Positions 23,137-31,987 of a stretch of DNA of 64,000 nt are shown in pieces. The position numbers and the translations under genes were made by a program. Below the pieces are notes generated by a model. It worked only from the letters and a program-made list of their open reading frames with translations, made no database searches and was not told the origin of the DNA. The DNA is from Sphaerisporangium rufum (lineage in GTDB: Bacteria > Actinomycetota > Actinomycetes > Streptosporangiales > Streptosporangiaceae): assembly GCF_016863395.1 (NCBI RefSeq), contig NZ_BOOU01000068.1, forward strand, positions 1-64,000. Direction: 5' to 3'. Within the stretch, counting starts at the first letter, position 1. Every line of letters begins with the position of its first letter.

Positions 23137-23610
23137 CTACTGGCGGGCGCTGAGCAGCTTCAGCGGGTCGGCGGGCGCGTCGGCCTTCGCCTTCTCCATC
23201 CGCTCGCCGAGCTCCTGCAGCTTGTTACGCCCGAGGGCCGAGCGCACCTTCGGGAACCACTCCTGCTCCTCTTCCTCCACGTGGTGGCGGACGTTCTCGA
23301 TCAGCACGGTGACCTTGGCGTCGTACCGCTCGTCGGCCGGGTCGAGCTTGTCCAGCTCCGACAGCAGCCACACCACGACGTGGTGCTCCTCGACGCTCTC
23401 CAGCACGTGGTCGTCGGTCTCGGGCACCTCGGCCCGGGCCGCCGGGTAGAAGATCTCCTCCTCGATGTACGCGTGCGCGGTGAGCTCGTGCGCGATCTTC
23501 TGGACGATCTTCTGCTTCTCCTTGGGGGAGGCGTCCTCCGCCTTCTCGAACTCCTTGAACAGCTTCTCGACGGTCTTGTGGTCTTCCTTCAACAGCACGA
23601 TGGCGTCCAT
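23137..23610 (-). CDS. Hemerythrin-domain protein
   Basis: 157-aa four-helix-bundle protein with the hemerythrin HHE di-iron pattern: an early His in L-K-E-D-H-K-T-V, then H-E-L-T-A-H-A-Y-I-E-E-E-I-F-Y-P, E-E-H-H-V-V and N-V-R-H-H-V-E-E-E-E-Q-E-W-F-P. The start M-D-A-I-V at 23610 has GGAGAGGCGGG upstream. Actinobacterial relatives are linked to oxygen, nitric-oxide or peroxide sensing and stress. It is divergent from the alcohol dehydrogenase gene, the starts being 100 bp apart. Confidence 0.92.
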   Translation of the reverse strand: MDAIVLLKEDHKTVEKLFKEFEKAEDASPKEKQKIVQKIAHELTAHAYIEEEIFYPAARAEVPETDDHVLESVEEHHVVVWLLSELDKLDPADERYDAKVTVLIENVRHHVEEEEQEWFPKVRSALGRNKLQELGERMEKAKADAPADPLKLLSARQ

Positions 23611-23710
23611 CGCCCGCCTCTCCGTTCGTCGCGTGGGACCGGTCCCTCCCTCGCTTCCTCCGGTCGGCGGCTTCAAACCCGCAGGCCAGGACCCTGTGTG
23701 ATCATGAGGT

Positions 23711-24727
23711 ATGACCGAGACGATGACCGCCTGGGCGGTGGGGGATCCGGGGCCGATGGCGACCGGCCCGCTGCGCCGGGTACGCCGGCCGGTGCCGGAG
23801 CCGGGCCCGGGCGAGGTGCTGGTCGAGGTCGAGGCGTGCGCGGTCTGCCGCACCGACCTGCACCTGGCCGAGGGCGACCTGGCGCCGAGGCGCCCGGGCA
23901 CGATCCCCGGACACGAGGCCGTCGGCCGGGTGGCGGGCCTGGGCCCGGGCGCGCGGCTGCTCCGGCCCGGCACCCGGGTCGGCGTGGCGTGGCTGCACTC
24001 CACCTGCGGGCGGTGCCGGTACTGCCTGCGCGGCGCGGAGAACCTGTGCCCCGGCTCCCGCTACACCGGCTGGGACGTGGACGGCGGCTACGCCGAGTAC
24101 CTGGTCGCCCGGGAGGACTTCGTCTACGAGCTGCCCGAGGACGTGCCGGCCGAGCGGCTGGCCCCGCTGCTGTGCGCGGGGATCATCGGCTACCGGGCGC
24201 TGGCCCGCGCCGACCTGCCGCCGGGCGGGCGGCTCGGCGTCTACGGGTTCGGCGCCTCGGCGCACCTGGCCGCGCAGGTGGCGGTGGCGCAGGGCGCCCG
24301 GGTGCACGTGCTGACCCGGTCGGCCCGGGCGCGGGAGCTGGCGCTGGAGCTCGGCGCCGCCTCCGCCGGGCACGCCTACGACGCGCCGCCGGAGCCGCTG
24401 GACGCCGCGGTGCTGTTCGCGCCGGTGGGCGACCTGGTGCCGGCGGCCCTGCGGGCCCTGGACCGGGGCGGGACCCTGTCGGTGGCGGGCATCCACCTGA
24501 CCGACATCCCGGCGCTGAACTACCAGGAGCACCTGTTCTACGAGCGGACGCTGCGCAGCGTCACCGCCAATACCCGCGCCGACGGCCGGGCGTTCCTGGA
24601 GCTGGCGGCCCGCCACCCGCTCGGGGTCACCACCGTGCCCTACCCCTTCGACCGGGCCGATCAGGCGCTGGCCGACCTGGCCGCCGACCGGGTGACCGGT
24701 GCGGCCGTCCTGCTCGTGCGCGGCTGA
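23711..24727 (+). CDS. Zinc-dependent alcohol dehydrogenase
   Basis: 338-aa medium-chain dehydrogenase/reductase of the AdhA/AdhP type. Catalytic-zinc ligands are in C-A-V-C-R-T-D-L-H near residue 45 and G-H-E-A-V-G near 67. The structural zinc cluster is [15 protein letters not shown] near 98-112. The nucleotide-binding segment is V-Y-G-F-G-A-S-A-H near 175, a divergent G-x-G-x-x-x, probably NAD(P). It oxidises primary alcohols or reduces aldehydes. It stands alone between the divergent hemerythrin gene and the converging HIT gene. Confidence 0.92.
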   Translation: MTETMTAWAVGDPGPMATGPLRRVRRPVPEPGPGEVLVEVEACAVCRTDLHLAEGDLAPRRPGTIPGHEAVGRVAGLGPGARLLRPGTRVGVAWLHSTCGRCRYCLRGAENLCPGSRYTGWDVDGGYAEYLVAREDFVYELPEDVPAERLAPLLCAGIIGYRALARADLPPGGRLGVYGFGASAHLAAQVAVAQGARVHVLTRSARARELALELGAASAGHAYDAPPEPLDAAVLFAPVGDLVPAALRALDRGGTLSVAGIHLTDIPALNYQEHLFYERTLRSVTANTRADGRAFLELAARHPLGVTTVPYPFDRADQALADLAADRVTGAAVLLVRG

Positions 24728-24839
24728 GCCCACGGCCGTCCGGCGCCGCGGAGAGGCAGGCCGGCCGGGCCGCTCGCGCGCGGCCGGGCCGGCGGCCGGG
24801 CGCGGACCGGGACGGACGGAGCATGATCTTCGCGCACGG

Positions 24840-25283
24840 TCAGGCCGGGCGGGCGGCGCTGAGCGCAGAGCGCAGCAGCCAGGCCTCCTGGTCCAGCAGA
24901 CGGCGCTCCCGCGGCTCGCAGTCGGCGTCGATCACCACCTTGTCGTCGGCGAAGCGCGGGAAGACGTGCAGGTGGGCGTGGCAGACGCCCTGCATCGCCG
25001 CCTCCCCGTCGCCGAGCCACATGTTGACGCCCTCGCAGCGCAGCCCGGAGCGGCGCAGCGCCCGGGCCACCCGGTGGGCGACCTGGAACATGTGCGCGCC
25101 GGCCCGCTCGTCCAGGTCGTCCAGGCCGCCGGCGTGCCGGCGTGGGACGACCACCACGTGCCCCGGGTTGACCGGGTGCGCCTCCATGATCACGATGACC
25201 GTGTCGTCCTCGTAGGCCAGGCTGGCCGGGGCCCGCCCGGCGAGCACGTCGCAGAACGGGCACGGCTCGGCTGGTCGGTTCAT
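24840..25283 (-). CDS. HIT-family nucleotide-binding protein
   Basis: 147-aa histidine-triad protein. It has the N-terminal C-P-F-C-D-V-L-A-G-R-A-P motif, a central G-H-V-V-V-V-P-R-R-H, and the catalytic triad H-A-H-L-H-V-F-P-R near residue 102. HIT proteins hydrolyse or transfer nucleoside monophosphates (AMP-lysine, Ap4A and similar). ATG at 25283. It is monocistronic and converges with the alcohol dehydrogenase gene. Confidence 0.93.
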   Translation of the reverse strand: MNRPAEPCPFCDVLAGRAPASLAYEDDTVIVIMEAHPVNPGHVVVVPRRHAGGLDDLDERAGAHMFQVAHRVARALRRSGLRCEGVNMWLGDGEAAMQGVCHAHLHVFPRFADDKVVIDADCEPRERRLLDQEAWLLRSALSAARPA

Positions 25284-25514
25284 CCCCGATTCATTCCCCG
25301 TCGCGGCGTCCGGCCCACCGTTCTCCGCCCGTCCGTCCGGCGTTTCGCCATGACGGGCGATCGATGATCGCAACCGGCCACGGCGAGGCCGGGCGGTGAT
25401 GCGCCTGGTAGGCGGCCCGCTTACCCGCCGGGTAATCGCGCCGCGGCCCGCGGCCTGCCAGGCTGGCGGTACACCGGGCCGATCCGGAATGGCCCGACAC
25501 ATCGCGGAGGAACC

Positions 25515-25835
25515 ATGACCGCCTACGCCGTCGCCATCCTGCGGGACGTCCGCCTCGGCCCCCCGATCGTCGAGTACCTGGAGAAGATCGACGCCACCCT
25601 CGCCCCGTACGGCGGACGGTTCCGCATCCACGGCGGCCCGTTCGAGGTCAGGGAGGACGGCTGGCCGGGCACGCTGATCGCGATCGAGTTCCCCGACATG
25701 GACCGGGCGCGCGCCTGGTACGACTCCCCCGCCTACCAGGAGATCCTCCCGCTGCGCACCGGCAACTCCGAGGGCACCGCGATCCTCATCGAGGGCGTGG
25801 ACGACTCCCACAAGGCCACCGACGTCCTCAAGTGA
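25515..25835 (+). CDS. DUF1330 domain protein
   Basis: 106-aa dimeric alpha-beta (ferredoxin-like) barrel protein. The fold signature is M-T-A-Y-A-V-A-I-L, H-G-G-P-F-E-V-R-E-D-G-W-P-G and F-P-D-M-D-R-A-R-A-W-Y-D-S-P-A-Y-Q, the last being diagnostic for DUF1330. The ATG is preceded by GGAGGAACC. Function is unknown; relatives resemble monooxygenase or isomerase-like stress proteins. Confidence 0.92.
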   Translation: MTAYAVAILRDVRLGPPIVEYLEKIDATLAPYGGRFRIHGGPFEVREDGWPGTLIAIEFPDMDRARAWYDSPAYQEILPLRTGNSEGTAILIEGVDDSHKATDVLK

Positions 25836-25979
25836 ACCCCCGCCCCGAGCCGCCGGGCGGCGCTGGACGACTCCCCGCCCGGTGACGCGGGCGGCGGGCG
25901 TCCGGCGCGCGGTCCGCCGGTGATGCGGATGACCCGGTTCCCGCACCGGCGGCCGTCCGGAACGTCGGGACCGGGTGGC

Positions 25980-28868
25980 ATGCTGGAGGACGTGACGGCC
26001 CATATGGTGAGCCCCCAGTTCGTCGGCCGCGCGGCGGAGCTCGCACTTCTCCGGGACGCCCTCGCCCGGGCGCGGTCCGGCTCGGCGACGACGCTGTTCG
26101 TCGGCGGCGAGGCGGGCGTCGGCAAGACCCGGCTCATCCGCGAGTTCCAGGCGCGGGCCGGCGACGCCCGCGTGCTGGTCGGCGGCTGCCTGGAGCTCGG
26201 CACCGACGGCCTGCCCTTCGCCCCGTTCACCGCGGTGCTGCGCGCGCTGGTGCGCGACCTCGGCCACGAGGGGGTGGCCGCGCTGGTGCCGGGCGGCCGC
26301 ACCCGCGGCCTGGCCCGGCTGCTCCCGGAGTTCGGCGAGCCGGAGGGTGAGGGCGCCGAGGCCAGGGCACGGCTGTTCGAGCAGGTGCTCGGCCTGCTGG
26401 AGCGGCTCGCCGACGGCCGGCCGACCGTCCTGGTGATCGAGGACGCCCACTGGGCGGACCGCTCCACCCGCGACCTGCTGTCGTTCCTGGTCCGCTACCA
26501 GCGCCCCGGCACCCGGCTGCTCACCATCGTCACCTACCGCGCCGACGAGCTGCACCGCACCCACCCGCTGCGCCCGCTGCTCGCCGAGCTGAGCCGCATC
26601 GACTGGGTCACCCGCATGGAGCTGCGCCGGCTCACCCGCCGCGAGGTGGTCCGGCAGGTGGCGGGCATCCTGGACCGCGAGCCCACCACCCTGGACGTGG
26701 AGGTCGTCTACAGCCGCAGCGAGGGCAACCCGCTGTTCGTCGAGGCGCTGCTCAGCGGCGGCGAGGACGCCGCCATGCCCGAGTCGCTGCGCGACCTGCT
26801 GCTGGCCGGCGTCGAGCGGCTGCCGGAGGAGACTCAGGAGCTGCTGCGGGTGGCCAGCGCCGGCGGGGTGCGCATCGAGCATCCGCTGCTCGCGGCGGTG
26901 GCCGGGCTGGACGACGCCGCGCTGTCGCGGGCGCTGCGCCCGGCGGTGGCCGGCAACGTGCTGGTGGTGGACGGCGAGGTGTACGCCTTCCGGCACGCGC
27001 TGATCCGCGAGGCCGTCCACGAGGACCTGCTGCCCGGCGAGCACGCCCGGCTGCACACCCGGTTCGCCCAGGCCCTGGAGCGCGATCCGGGCCTGCTGCC
27101 CGGCACCCGCGGCGCCATCGAGCTGGCCTACCACTGGTACTCCGCGCACGAGGTCACCTCGGCGCTGACCTCCGCCTGGCAGGCGTCCGCCGCGGCGCGC
27201 CGGTCGGCGGCCTACGACGAGCAGCTGCGCATGCTGACCCGGGTGCTGGAGCTGTGGGACCAGGTGCCGGACGCCGCCGAGCGCATCGGCGCCGACCACA
27301 TCGACGTGCTGCGCCACACCATCACCGTCGCGCACCTGGCCGGCGAGTTCGAGCGCGGCATCTCACTGGCCAAGGCGGCGCTGCGCGAGATCGACACCGA
27401 GCGCGACCCGCTGCGCGCCGCCCGGCTGCTGCGCCAGCGCGGCATGGTGCGCTACGACCTGGGCCGGGAGGGCTACCTTTCGGACCTGCGGGCCGCCGCC
27501 GAGCTCGTCCCCGCCGAGCCGCCCGGCCGGTTGCGCGCGCAGATCCTGGAGAACCTGTCGCGGGTGCTCTGCGCCCAGGAGCACGGCGCCGACGAGGCCG
27601 AGCCGCTCGCCGAGGAGGCGCGGCTGCTGGCCCGCCAGGTGGGCGACGTCGAGACCGAGGCCCAGGCCATGCTCACGCTGACCTGGTACCGCAGCCTGGA
27701 CTTCTCACAGATGGCGAGCCAGGTCGGGGCGTACGAGCGGGCGCGGGAGGTCGCCGCGAAGTCCGACGGCTGGAGCGTGGTGATGCGCGCCGCCATCTCC
27801 GAGTCCGACTCGCTGGAGGGCGCCGGCATGCACGAGCAGGCCGCCAAGGTGGCCCGCCGCGGCATGGCCGACGCCGAGTCCTACGGCCTGGCCCGCAGCT
27901 CCGGCGCCTTCCTGGCGATCAACCTGGCCGAGCCGCTGGTCTCGCTGGGCCGCTGGGACGAGGCGCTGGAGGTCATCGACCGGGCGCTGGAGGTCGGGCC
28001 GCCCGCGCCCTACCGGGCCAGCCTGCAGGGCTACGCCGCCGACATCGCCCTGGCCCGCGGCGACCTGGCCCGGGCGACCACCCTGTTCACCGAGCTGACC
28101 GGCGTGTTCACCCGGGGCGCGTTCCGCGACCAGACCGTGCTGCCGGCCCTGCGCCGCGAGATCGACCTGCACCTCGCGCACGGCCGGGCCGAGGACGCCG
28201 CCAAGCCGGTCCGCCGGGCGCTCGACCACAACCTGACCGTCACCCCCCGCTACGCCTGGCCGCTGCTGGTCGCCTGCCTGCCGGCGGCCGGGCCGCTGCT
28301 GCCGGAGGTCCGCGCGGCCGCCGCCGCGCTGCCGGTTCGCGGCCCGCTGCAGGAGGCACAGGCCCTGACCTTCGCCGCCGAGGCCGACCGGCTGGCGGGC
28401 ACCTCGTCCGCCGCCGCCTGGCACGCCGCCGCGTCCGCATGGCGCGGCCTGGACCAGCCGTACGCCGAGGCGCGGGCGCTGCTCGCCGCGGCCGAGGCGA
28501 CGGTGACGGCAGGCGGGCGCGACGGCGCCGCCGACGACCTCGCCCGGGCGGCCCGGCTGGCCGCCGGCCTGCGCGCCACGCCGCTGGCCGAGCGCATCGA
28601 CGAGCTGGCCCGCCGGGCCCGGCTGCCGATCGGCGAGCGGCCGGCGCGCGAGGGCGCCGAGCCGTCCCGGGCCGGGCTCACCGCCCGCGAGCAGGAGGTG
28701 CTGCGGCTGGTGGCGGCCGGACGCAGCAACCGCGAGATCGCCGCCGAGCTGTTCATCTCGGTGAAGACCGCGAGCGTGCACGTGTCCAACATCCTGGGCA
28801 AGCTGGGCGTCGCCTCGCGTGGCGAGGCCGCCGCGACCGCGCACCGCCTCCACCTGGTCGACGGCTGA
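25980..28868 (+). CDS. Large LuxR-family (LAL/STAND) transcriptional regulator
   Basis: 962-aa signal-transduction ATPase. N-terminal AAA module with Walker A G-E-A-G-V-G-K-T-R near residue 44 and Walker B V-L-V-I-E-D-A-H near 160. A long helical, TPR-like sensor region (about 350-880) is followed by a C-terminal LuxR HTH (about 900-955) with L-T-A-R-E-Q-E-V-L-R-L-V-A-A-G and V-K-T-A-S-V-H-V-S-N-I-L. The start is uncertain: ATG 25980 is chosen, with ATG 25920, GTG 25992 and ATG 26004 in frame. LAL proteins activate catabolic or secondary-metabolite genes on ATP and ligand binding. No dedicated target operon is adjacent. Confidence 0.93.
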   Translation: MLEDVTAHMVSPQFVGRAAELALLRDALARARSGSATTLFVGGEAGVGKTRLIREFQARAGDARVLVGGCLELGTDGLPFAPFTAVLRALVRDLGHEGVAALVPGGRTRGLARLLPEFGEPEGEGAEARARLFEQVLGLLERLADGRPTVLVIEDAHWADRSTRDLLSFLVRYQRPGTRLLTIVTYRADELHRTHPLRPLLAELSRIDWVTRMELRRLTRREVVRQVAGILDREPTTLDVEVVYSRSEGNPLFVEALLSGGEDAAMPESLRDLLLAGVERLPEETQELLRVASAGGVRIEHPLLAAVAGLDDAALSRALRPAVAGNVLVVDGEVYAFRHALIREAVHEDLLPGEHARLHTRFAQALERDPGLLPGTRGAIELAYHWYSAHEVTSALTSAWQASAAARRSAAYDEQLRMLTRVLELWDQVPDAAERIGADHIDVLRHTITVAHLAGEFERGISLAKAALREIDTERDPLRAARLLRQRGMVRYDLGREGYLSDLRAAAELVPAEPPGRLRAQILENLSRVLCAQEHGADEAEPLAEEARLLARQVGDVETEAQAMLTLTWYRSLDFSQMASQVGAYERAREVAAKSDGWSVVMRAAISESDSLEGAGMHEQAAKVARRGMADAESYGLARSSGAFLAINLAEPLVSLGRWDEALEVIDRALEVGPPAPYRASLQGYAADIALARGDLARATTLFTELTGVFTRGAFRDQTVLPALRREIDLHLAHGRAEDAAKPVRRALDHNLTVTPRYAWPLLVACLPAAGPLLPEVRAAAAALPVRGPLQEAQALTFAAEADRLAGTSSAAAWHAAASAWRGLDQPYAEARALLAAAEATVTAGGRDGAADDLARAARLAAGLRATPLAERIDELARRARLPIGERPAREGAEPSRAGLTAREQEVLRLVAAGRSNREIAAELFISVKTASVHVSNILGKLGVASRGEAAATAHRLHLVDG

Positions 28869-29208
28869 CCCGGCCGCCACCTCGGGCATCCGCCGCACGG
28901 CCGGCTCCAGCACCGCGACGCCGGCCGTGCCCGTCCGGGGCCCGTCCGGGGCCCGTCCGGGGCCCGTCCGGGGCCCGTCCGGCGGAACGCCCTGTCCGGA
29001 CGGCCGGCCGCTGGGTACGCTCGCATCAGCAACCGGTGACCGCCCGGCACCGCTCCGGCATCCGTGCCAGGACGGACCGGTCCTGGCGACCACCCGCTGC
29101 GCCGCCGGGAGGCCGGCCGGTGCCTCCGGCCGGCGGCGCGGGCCGGCGGTCCGATCGTGGCCGGCCGCCGTGCAACGCCCCGCACGAACCGTCCCCCGGG
29201 AGGAACGG
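28869..29208. other. 340-bp gap with GC-rich repeat
   Basis: No supportable gene. The first third holds the 11-bp tandem repeat listed separately. The rest is GC-rich spacer ending in the GGGAGGAACGG ribosome binding site of the next gene. Confidence 0.5.
28930..28982. repeat. 11-bp tandem repeat, about 4.8 copies
   Basis: The unit CCCGTCCGGGG occurs in four exact consecutive copies (28930, 28941, 28952, 28963) plus most of a fifth. Each unit is nearly self-complementary (CCCG/CGGG), so the tract can form alternative hairpins and may terminate the LAL transcript. Confidence 0.85.
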
Positions 29209-29583
29209 ATGGCCGACCCGATCACCCTGGCCATCGCCGGCGCGCTGGCGACCGGCGTGGCGAGCACCACCGGCGAGGCGTTGGGCCAGGCCGCCCGGGA
29301 CGCGGTGGCCACGCTGGCCCGGCGGGTCCGCGAGCGGCTGCACGCCCGCGGCCGGGCGGCGGCACTGGAGGAGGCGCGTGCCGACCCGGCCGCCGCCGAA
29401 CCGACCTCCCGGCTGGCCGGGGCGCTGCGCCAGGCCATGGACGAAGATCCGGCGTTCGCCGCCGAGGTACAGGAACTCTGGCGACGGGTCACCGCGGACG
29501 GCGGCGTCGCCAACACCTTCACCGGCCAGGCCCGGACCGTCGTCCAGGCCCGCGACATAACCGGCGACATCACCTTCAACTGA
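29209..29583 (+). CDS. Small effector-like protein with C-terminal amyloid-signalling (RHIM-like) motif
   Basis: 124 aa, ATG with GGGAGGAACGG upstream. Residues 1-95 are Ala-rich and helical (M-A-D-P-I-T-L-A-I-A-G-A-L-A-T-G, then amphipathic helices to W-R-R-V). This resembles the helical Bell/HeLo-like domains thought to act on membranes in bacterial cell death. Residues 102-123 read N-T-F-T-G, then T-V-V-Q-A-R-D-I-T-G-D-I-T-F. This N-x-x-x-G...V-V-Q-A-R-D-I-x-G-x-I-x-F pattern is the actinobacterial bacterial amyloid signalling sequence (BASS, RHIM-like). In known systems the same motif begins an NLR-type ATPase and transmits oligomerisation to the effector. No partner with a matching N-terminus is in the window. 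The family call is from motif recognition; toxicity is inference. Confidence 0.72.
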   Translation: MADPITLAIAGALATGVASTTGEALGQAARDAVATLARRVRERLHARGRAAALEEARADPAAAEPTSRLAGALRQAMDEDPAFAAEVQELWRRVTADGGVANTFTGQARTVVQARDITGDITFN

Positions 29584-29679
29584 GGGCGGCGGTCAGATCC
29601 GGGCCGCGGCCGGCTCCGGCGGCGGCCCGGACGCGCGCCGCACCTGGCGCCATCGCCTGCCGGGCCCGGGCCGGCCGCC

Positions 29680-31209
29680 TCACCCGGCGAGCAGCGGGAG
29701 CGGCGGGAAGGTGTGGTCCTGCCACAGCAGCCGCGACGCCTCCTCCGGGTAGGCGGTGACCGCCGGCTCGGCGTCGAAGACCTGGGTCAGGCGCCGGCCG
29801 GAGTCGTAGGCGGGCCAGCCCGGGTCGCCGTGCGCGGCGAACGCCGTCCAGGCCCGGCGGATCCGCGCCGACAGCTCGACGGCCGCCGCCCCGGGCGGGT
29901 CCCCGATCAGCATGGCGGGCCGCCCGCTGCTCAGGTTGCCGAAGACCAGCGGTACGTCCAGCCCGTGGCAGGCGCCCAGGGCCCCGCCGAGTCCGGGGGC
30001 CGGCCAGGTCAGCTCGTACAGGTGGGCCCGGCCGCCGCCGGCGACCTGCGCGCCGGCCAGGTGGAGGCTCGGCATCCGGAACAGCCAGTCACCGTTGACC
30101 AGCTCGTACAGCTCCTCGCCGGACGCGGCCGGAAACGCGTCCCGGTACCGGCGCGCGCCGTCCGGGCCGGGGGCGAGCATCCGCAGCGCGGTCTCGCACT
30201 GCTCGGGGGTGACCTGGCCGAGCACGCCGTCGATCAGGCTGAACAGCCGGTGCTCGTCGCGGGTGTGCCCGACGAGCAGCGCGACGTCCCGGGCGGCGCC
30301 GCCGGCCAGCGCCTGCCAGGGGGTCGCCGGCAGGACGTCGCCGTCGACGACCGGGGAGAACAGGATCGGCCGGTGGGCGACCCGCCCCCAGCGCTCCCGC
30401 CGCTGGACCGTCCGGGCGGAGACCGCGTCACCGGCGGCGGGCAGCCGGGCCGGGGCCACCGCCGAGAGCCCGGACACTGTGGGGGGAACCCCGAGCTCGG
30501 CGGCGCAGGCGGCGGCGATGTCGGCGGCCAGCTCGGCGGAGAAGAACGTGCCGGGCACGCTCTGGGCGACCGCCCGGCGGAACAGCCCGGCGGCGCGCGG
30601 CATGGCGAGCAGCGCGGCCACCGAGCCGCCGCCCGCCGACTGCCCGAAGACGGTGACCCGGCCGGGGTCGCCGCCGAACGCCCGGATGTTGTCCCGCACC
30701 CACGTCAGGGCCGCGACCTGGTCGAGCAGTCCCCGGTTGGCCGGTGCTCCGTCGATCTGCGCGAAGCCCTCAATGCCGAGCCGGTAGTTGAGGGTCACCA
30801 CCACGGTTCCCTCACCGGCCAGGTGCCCGCCGTCGTACTCCGGGAGGCCGGCGTCGCCCATGGCGTAACCGCCGCCGGGGATCCACACCATCACCGGGAG
30901 CCCTGCCGCCGGCCCCGGGTCGGGGGTCCACACGTTGAGCGTCAGCCAGCCGTCGCCGGCCGGGGCCTGGGCCGCACCGAGCAGGTCGCTCTGCGGCGGC
31001 GGCGGGCCGGGCGCGACCGCCGGGCGCACCCCTTCCCAGCCGCGGACCGGCTGCGGCGCGGCGAACCGGAGCGCGCCGACCGGCGGCTCGGCGAACGGGA
31101 TGCCACGGAAGACCGCCAGGCCCGCCTCACGCCGGCCGCGCAGCACGCCGGCCGCGGTACGGACCTCCGGCCGGGGCTCTTCCGGCCTGCTGGATGCGGT
31201 GTCGGTCAC
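29680..31209 (-). CDS. Type B carboxylesterase
   Basis: 509-aa alpha/beta-hydrolase of the carboxylesterase/cholinesterase family. The GTG start at 31209 has GGAGG nine bases upstream. Features: G-I-P-F-A-E-P-P-V-G, the oxyanion segment W-I-P-G-G-G-Y, the nucleophile elbow F-G-Q-S-A-G-G, a likely acid in H-T-R-D-E-H-R and a likely His in G-A-C-H-G-L-D-V-P. No signal peptide, so it is cytoplasmic. The substrate is unknown; relatives hydrolyse p-nitrobenzyl and other short-chain esters. It is divergent from the YCII gene. Confidence 0.92.
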   Translation of the reverse strand: MTDTASSRPEEPRPEVRTAAGVLRGRREAGLAVFRGIPFAEPPVGALRFAAPQPVRGWEGVRPAVAPGPPPPQSDLLGAAQAPAGDGWLTLNVWTPDPGPAAGLPVMVWIPGGGYAMGDAGLPEYDGGHLAGEGTVVVTLNYRLGIEGFAQIDGAPANRGLLDQVAALTWVRDNIRAFGGDPGRVTVFGQSAGGGSVAALLAMPRAAGLFRRAVAQSVPGTFFSAELAADIAAACAAELGVPPTVSGLSAVAPARLPAAGDAVSARTVQRRERWGRVAHRPILFSPVVDGDVLPATPWQALAGGAARDVALLVGHTRDEHRLFSLIDGVLGQVTPEQCETALRMLAPGPDGARRYRDAFPAASGEELYELVNGDWLFRMPSLHLAGAQVAGGGRAHLYELTWPAPGLGGALGACHGLDVPLVFGNLSSGRPAMLIGDPPGAAAVELSARIRRAWTAFAAHGDPGWPAYDSGRRLTQVFDAEPAVTAYPEEASRLLWQDHTFPPLPLLAG

Positions 31210-31437
31210 TGTCGGTTTCCTCCCCGTCCCGGTCCGGCCGGGCGAGCATCCCAGGGCGCGCCATCGCCCGACAATCCATTTAGCGGCCGCGACCTGACCC
31301 GACCCCCCCGATCCGGCCGGTCCTTGCCGCGGCCGGCGCGTTTGGACGACCTGATTCGCGGGTGGGATCCACCGATGAGTTACCGGCTCCGGGAAGGTCT
31401 CTATCGGTAAAGCACTCGTACGGAAGGACGACCTGCC

Positions 31438-31770
31438 ATGGCGAAGTTCGTGACCATCGGATATGGCGACCAGGACGGCTACGACCGCACCGACCCGGCG
31501 GTCCGCGACCGGGCGCACGCGCACGATGCCCGGCTGGCGGCCGCGGGCGCCGAGATGGGGATGGCCGGCCCGCCCGTCCAGGTGCGCAACCCTGGCGGTG
31601 CCGATCCGACCGTGGAGGACGGCCCCTTCATGTCGTCGGCTCTGCCGCTCGCCGGCTTCGCGATCATCGAGGCGGCGACCCTGGAGGAGGCCGTCGAGCT
31701 GGTGGCCCAGACCCCCTGCGCGGTCGCGCAGGGCGTCGTCGAGGTCTGGCCGCTGCGGGACACACCCTAG
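31438..31770 (+). CDS. YCII-domain protein
   Basis: 110-aa YciI-like alpha-beta barrel protein. It starts M-A-K-F-V-T-I-G-Y-G-D and contains H-D-A-R-L-A-A-A-G-A and D-G-P-F-M-S-S, the usual YCII core with an active-site-like His-Asp. The terminal helix and strand contain V-A-Q-G-V-V-E-V-W-P-L. The ATG has GGAAGGACGACC upstream. Actinobacterial relatives are often co-encoded with SigE- or SigJ-type sigma factors; one lies nearby at 33374, though on the other strand. Confidence 0.87.
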   Translation: MAKFVTIGYGDQDGYDRTDPAVRDRAHAHDARLAAAGAEMGMAGPPVQVRNPGGADPTVEDGPFMSSALPLAGFAIIEAATLEEAVELVAQTPCAVAQGVVEVWPLRDTP

Positions 31771-31872
31771 GCCGGCCGCCGAGCACCGCAGTCCCGCCCG
31801 TGCGGTGACCACGCGGCCCCGGCTCGGGGCACCGGCGGCGCTCCGTTCCCCGGCCTGGGGACACGGTCGATC

Positions 31873-31903
31873 CCGGCCTGGGGACGTGGTCGACCCAGGC
31901 CGG
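31873..31903. terminator. Bidirectional hairpin between convergent genes
   Basis: CCGGCCTGGG (31873-31882) pairs perfectly with CCCAGGCCGG (31894-31903) across an 11-base loop. The left arm is itself part of a direct repeat (CGGCCTGGGGAC at 31851 and 31874). It separates the YCII gene from the converging frameshifted gene. Confidence 0.65.
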
Positions 31904-31987
31904 AGGCCGGCGGCGATCGGGGCCGGAGGCCGCGGCACCCAGCCTGGCGGGCCGATGCGGCCCCCTTCCGGGCGGGTGGGTCGCCGG

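Noticed and set aside
25980-28868. LAL regulator as receptor of the amyloid-motif effector
   Set aside because: It has no amyloid motif at its N-terminus and ends in a LuxR DNA-binding domain; proximity alone is not enough.
28930-28982. CRISPR-like array
   Set aside because: The 11-base units are directly adjacent with no spacers and no cas genes are present.
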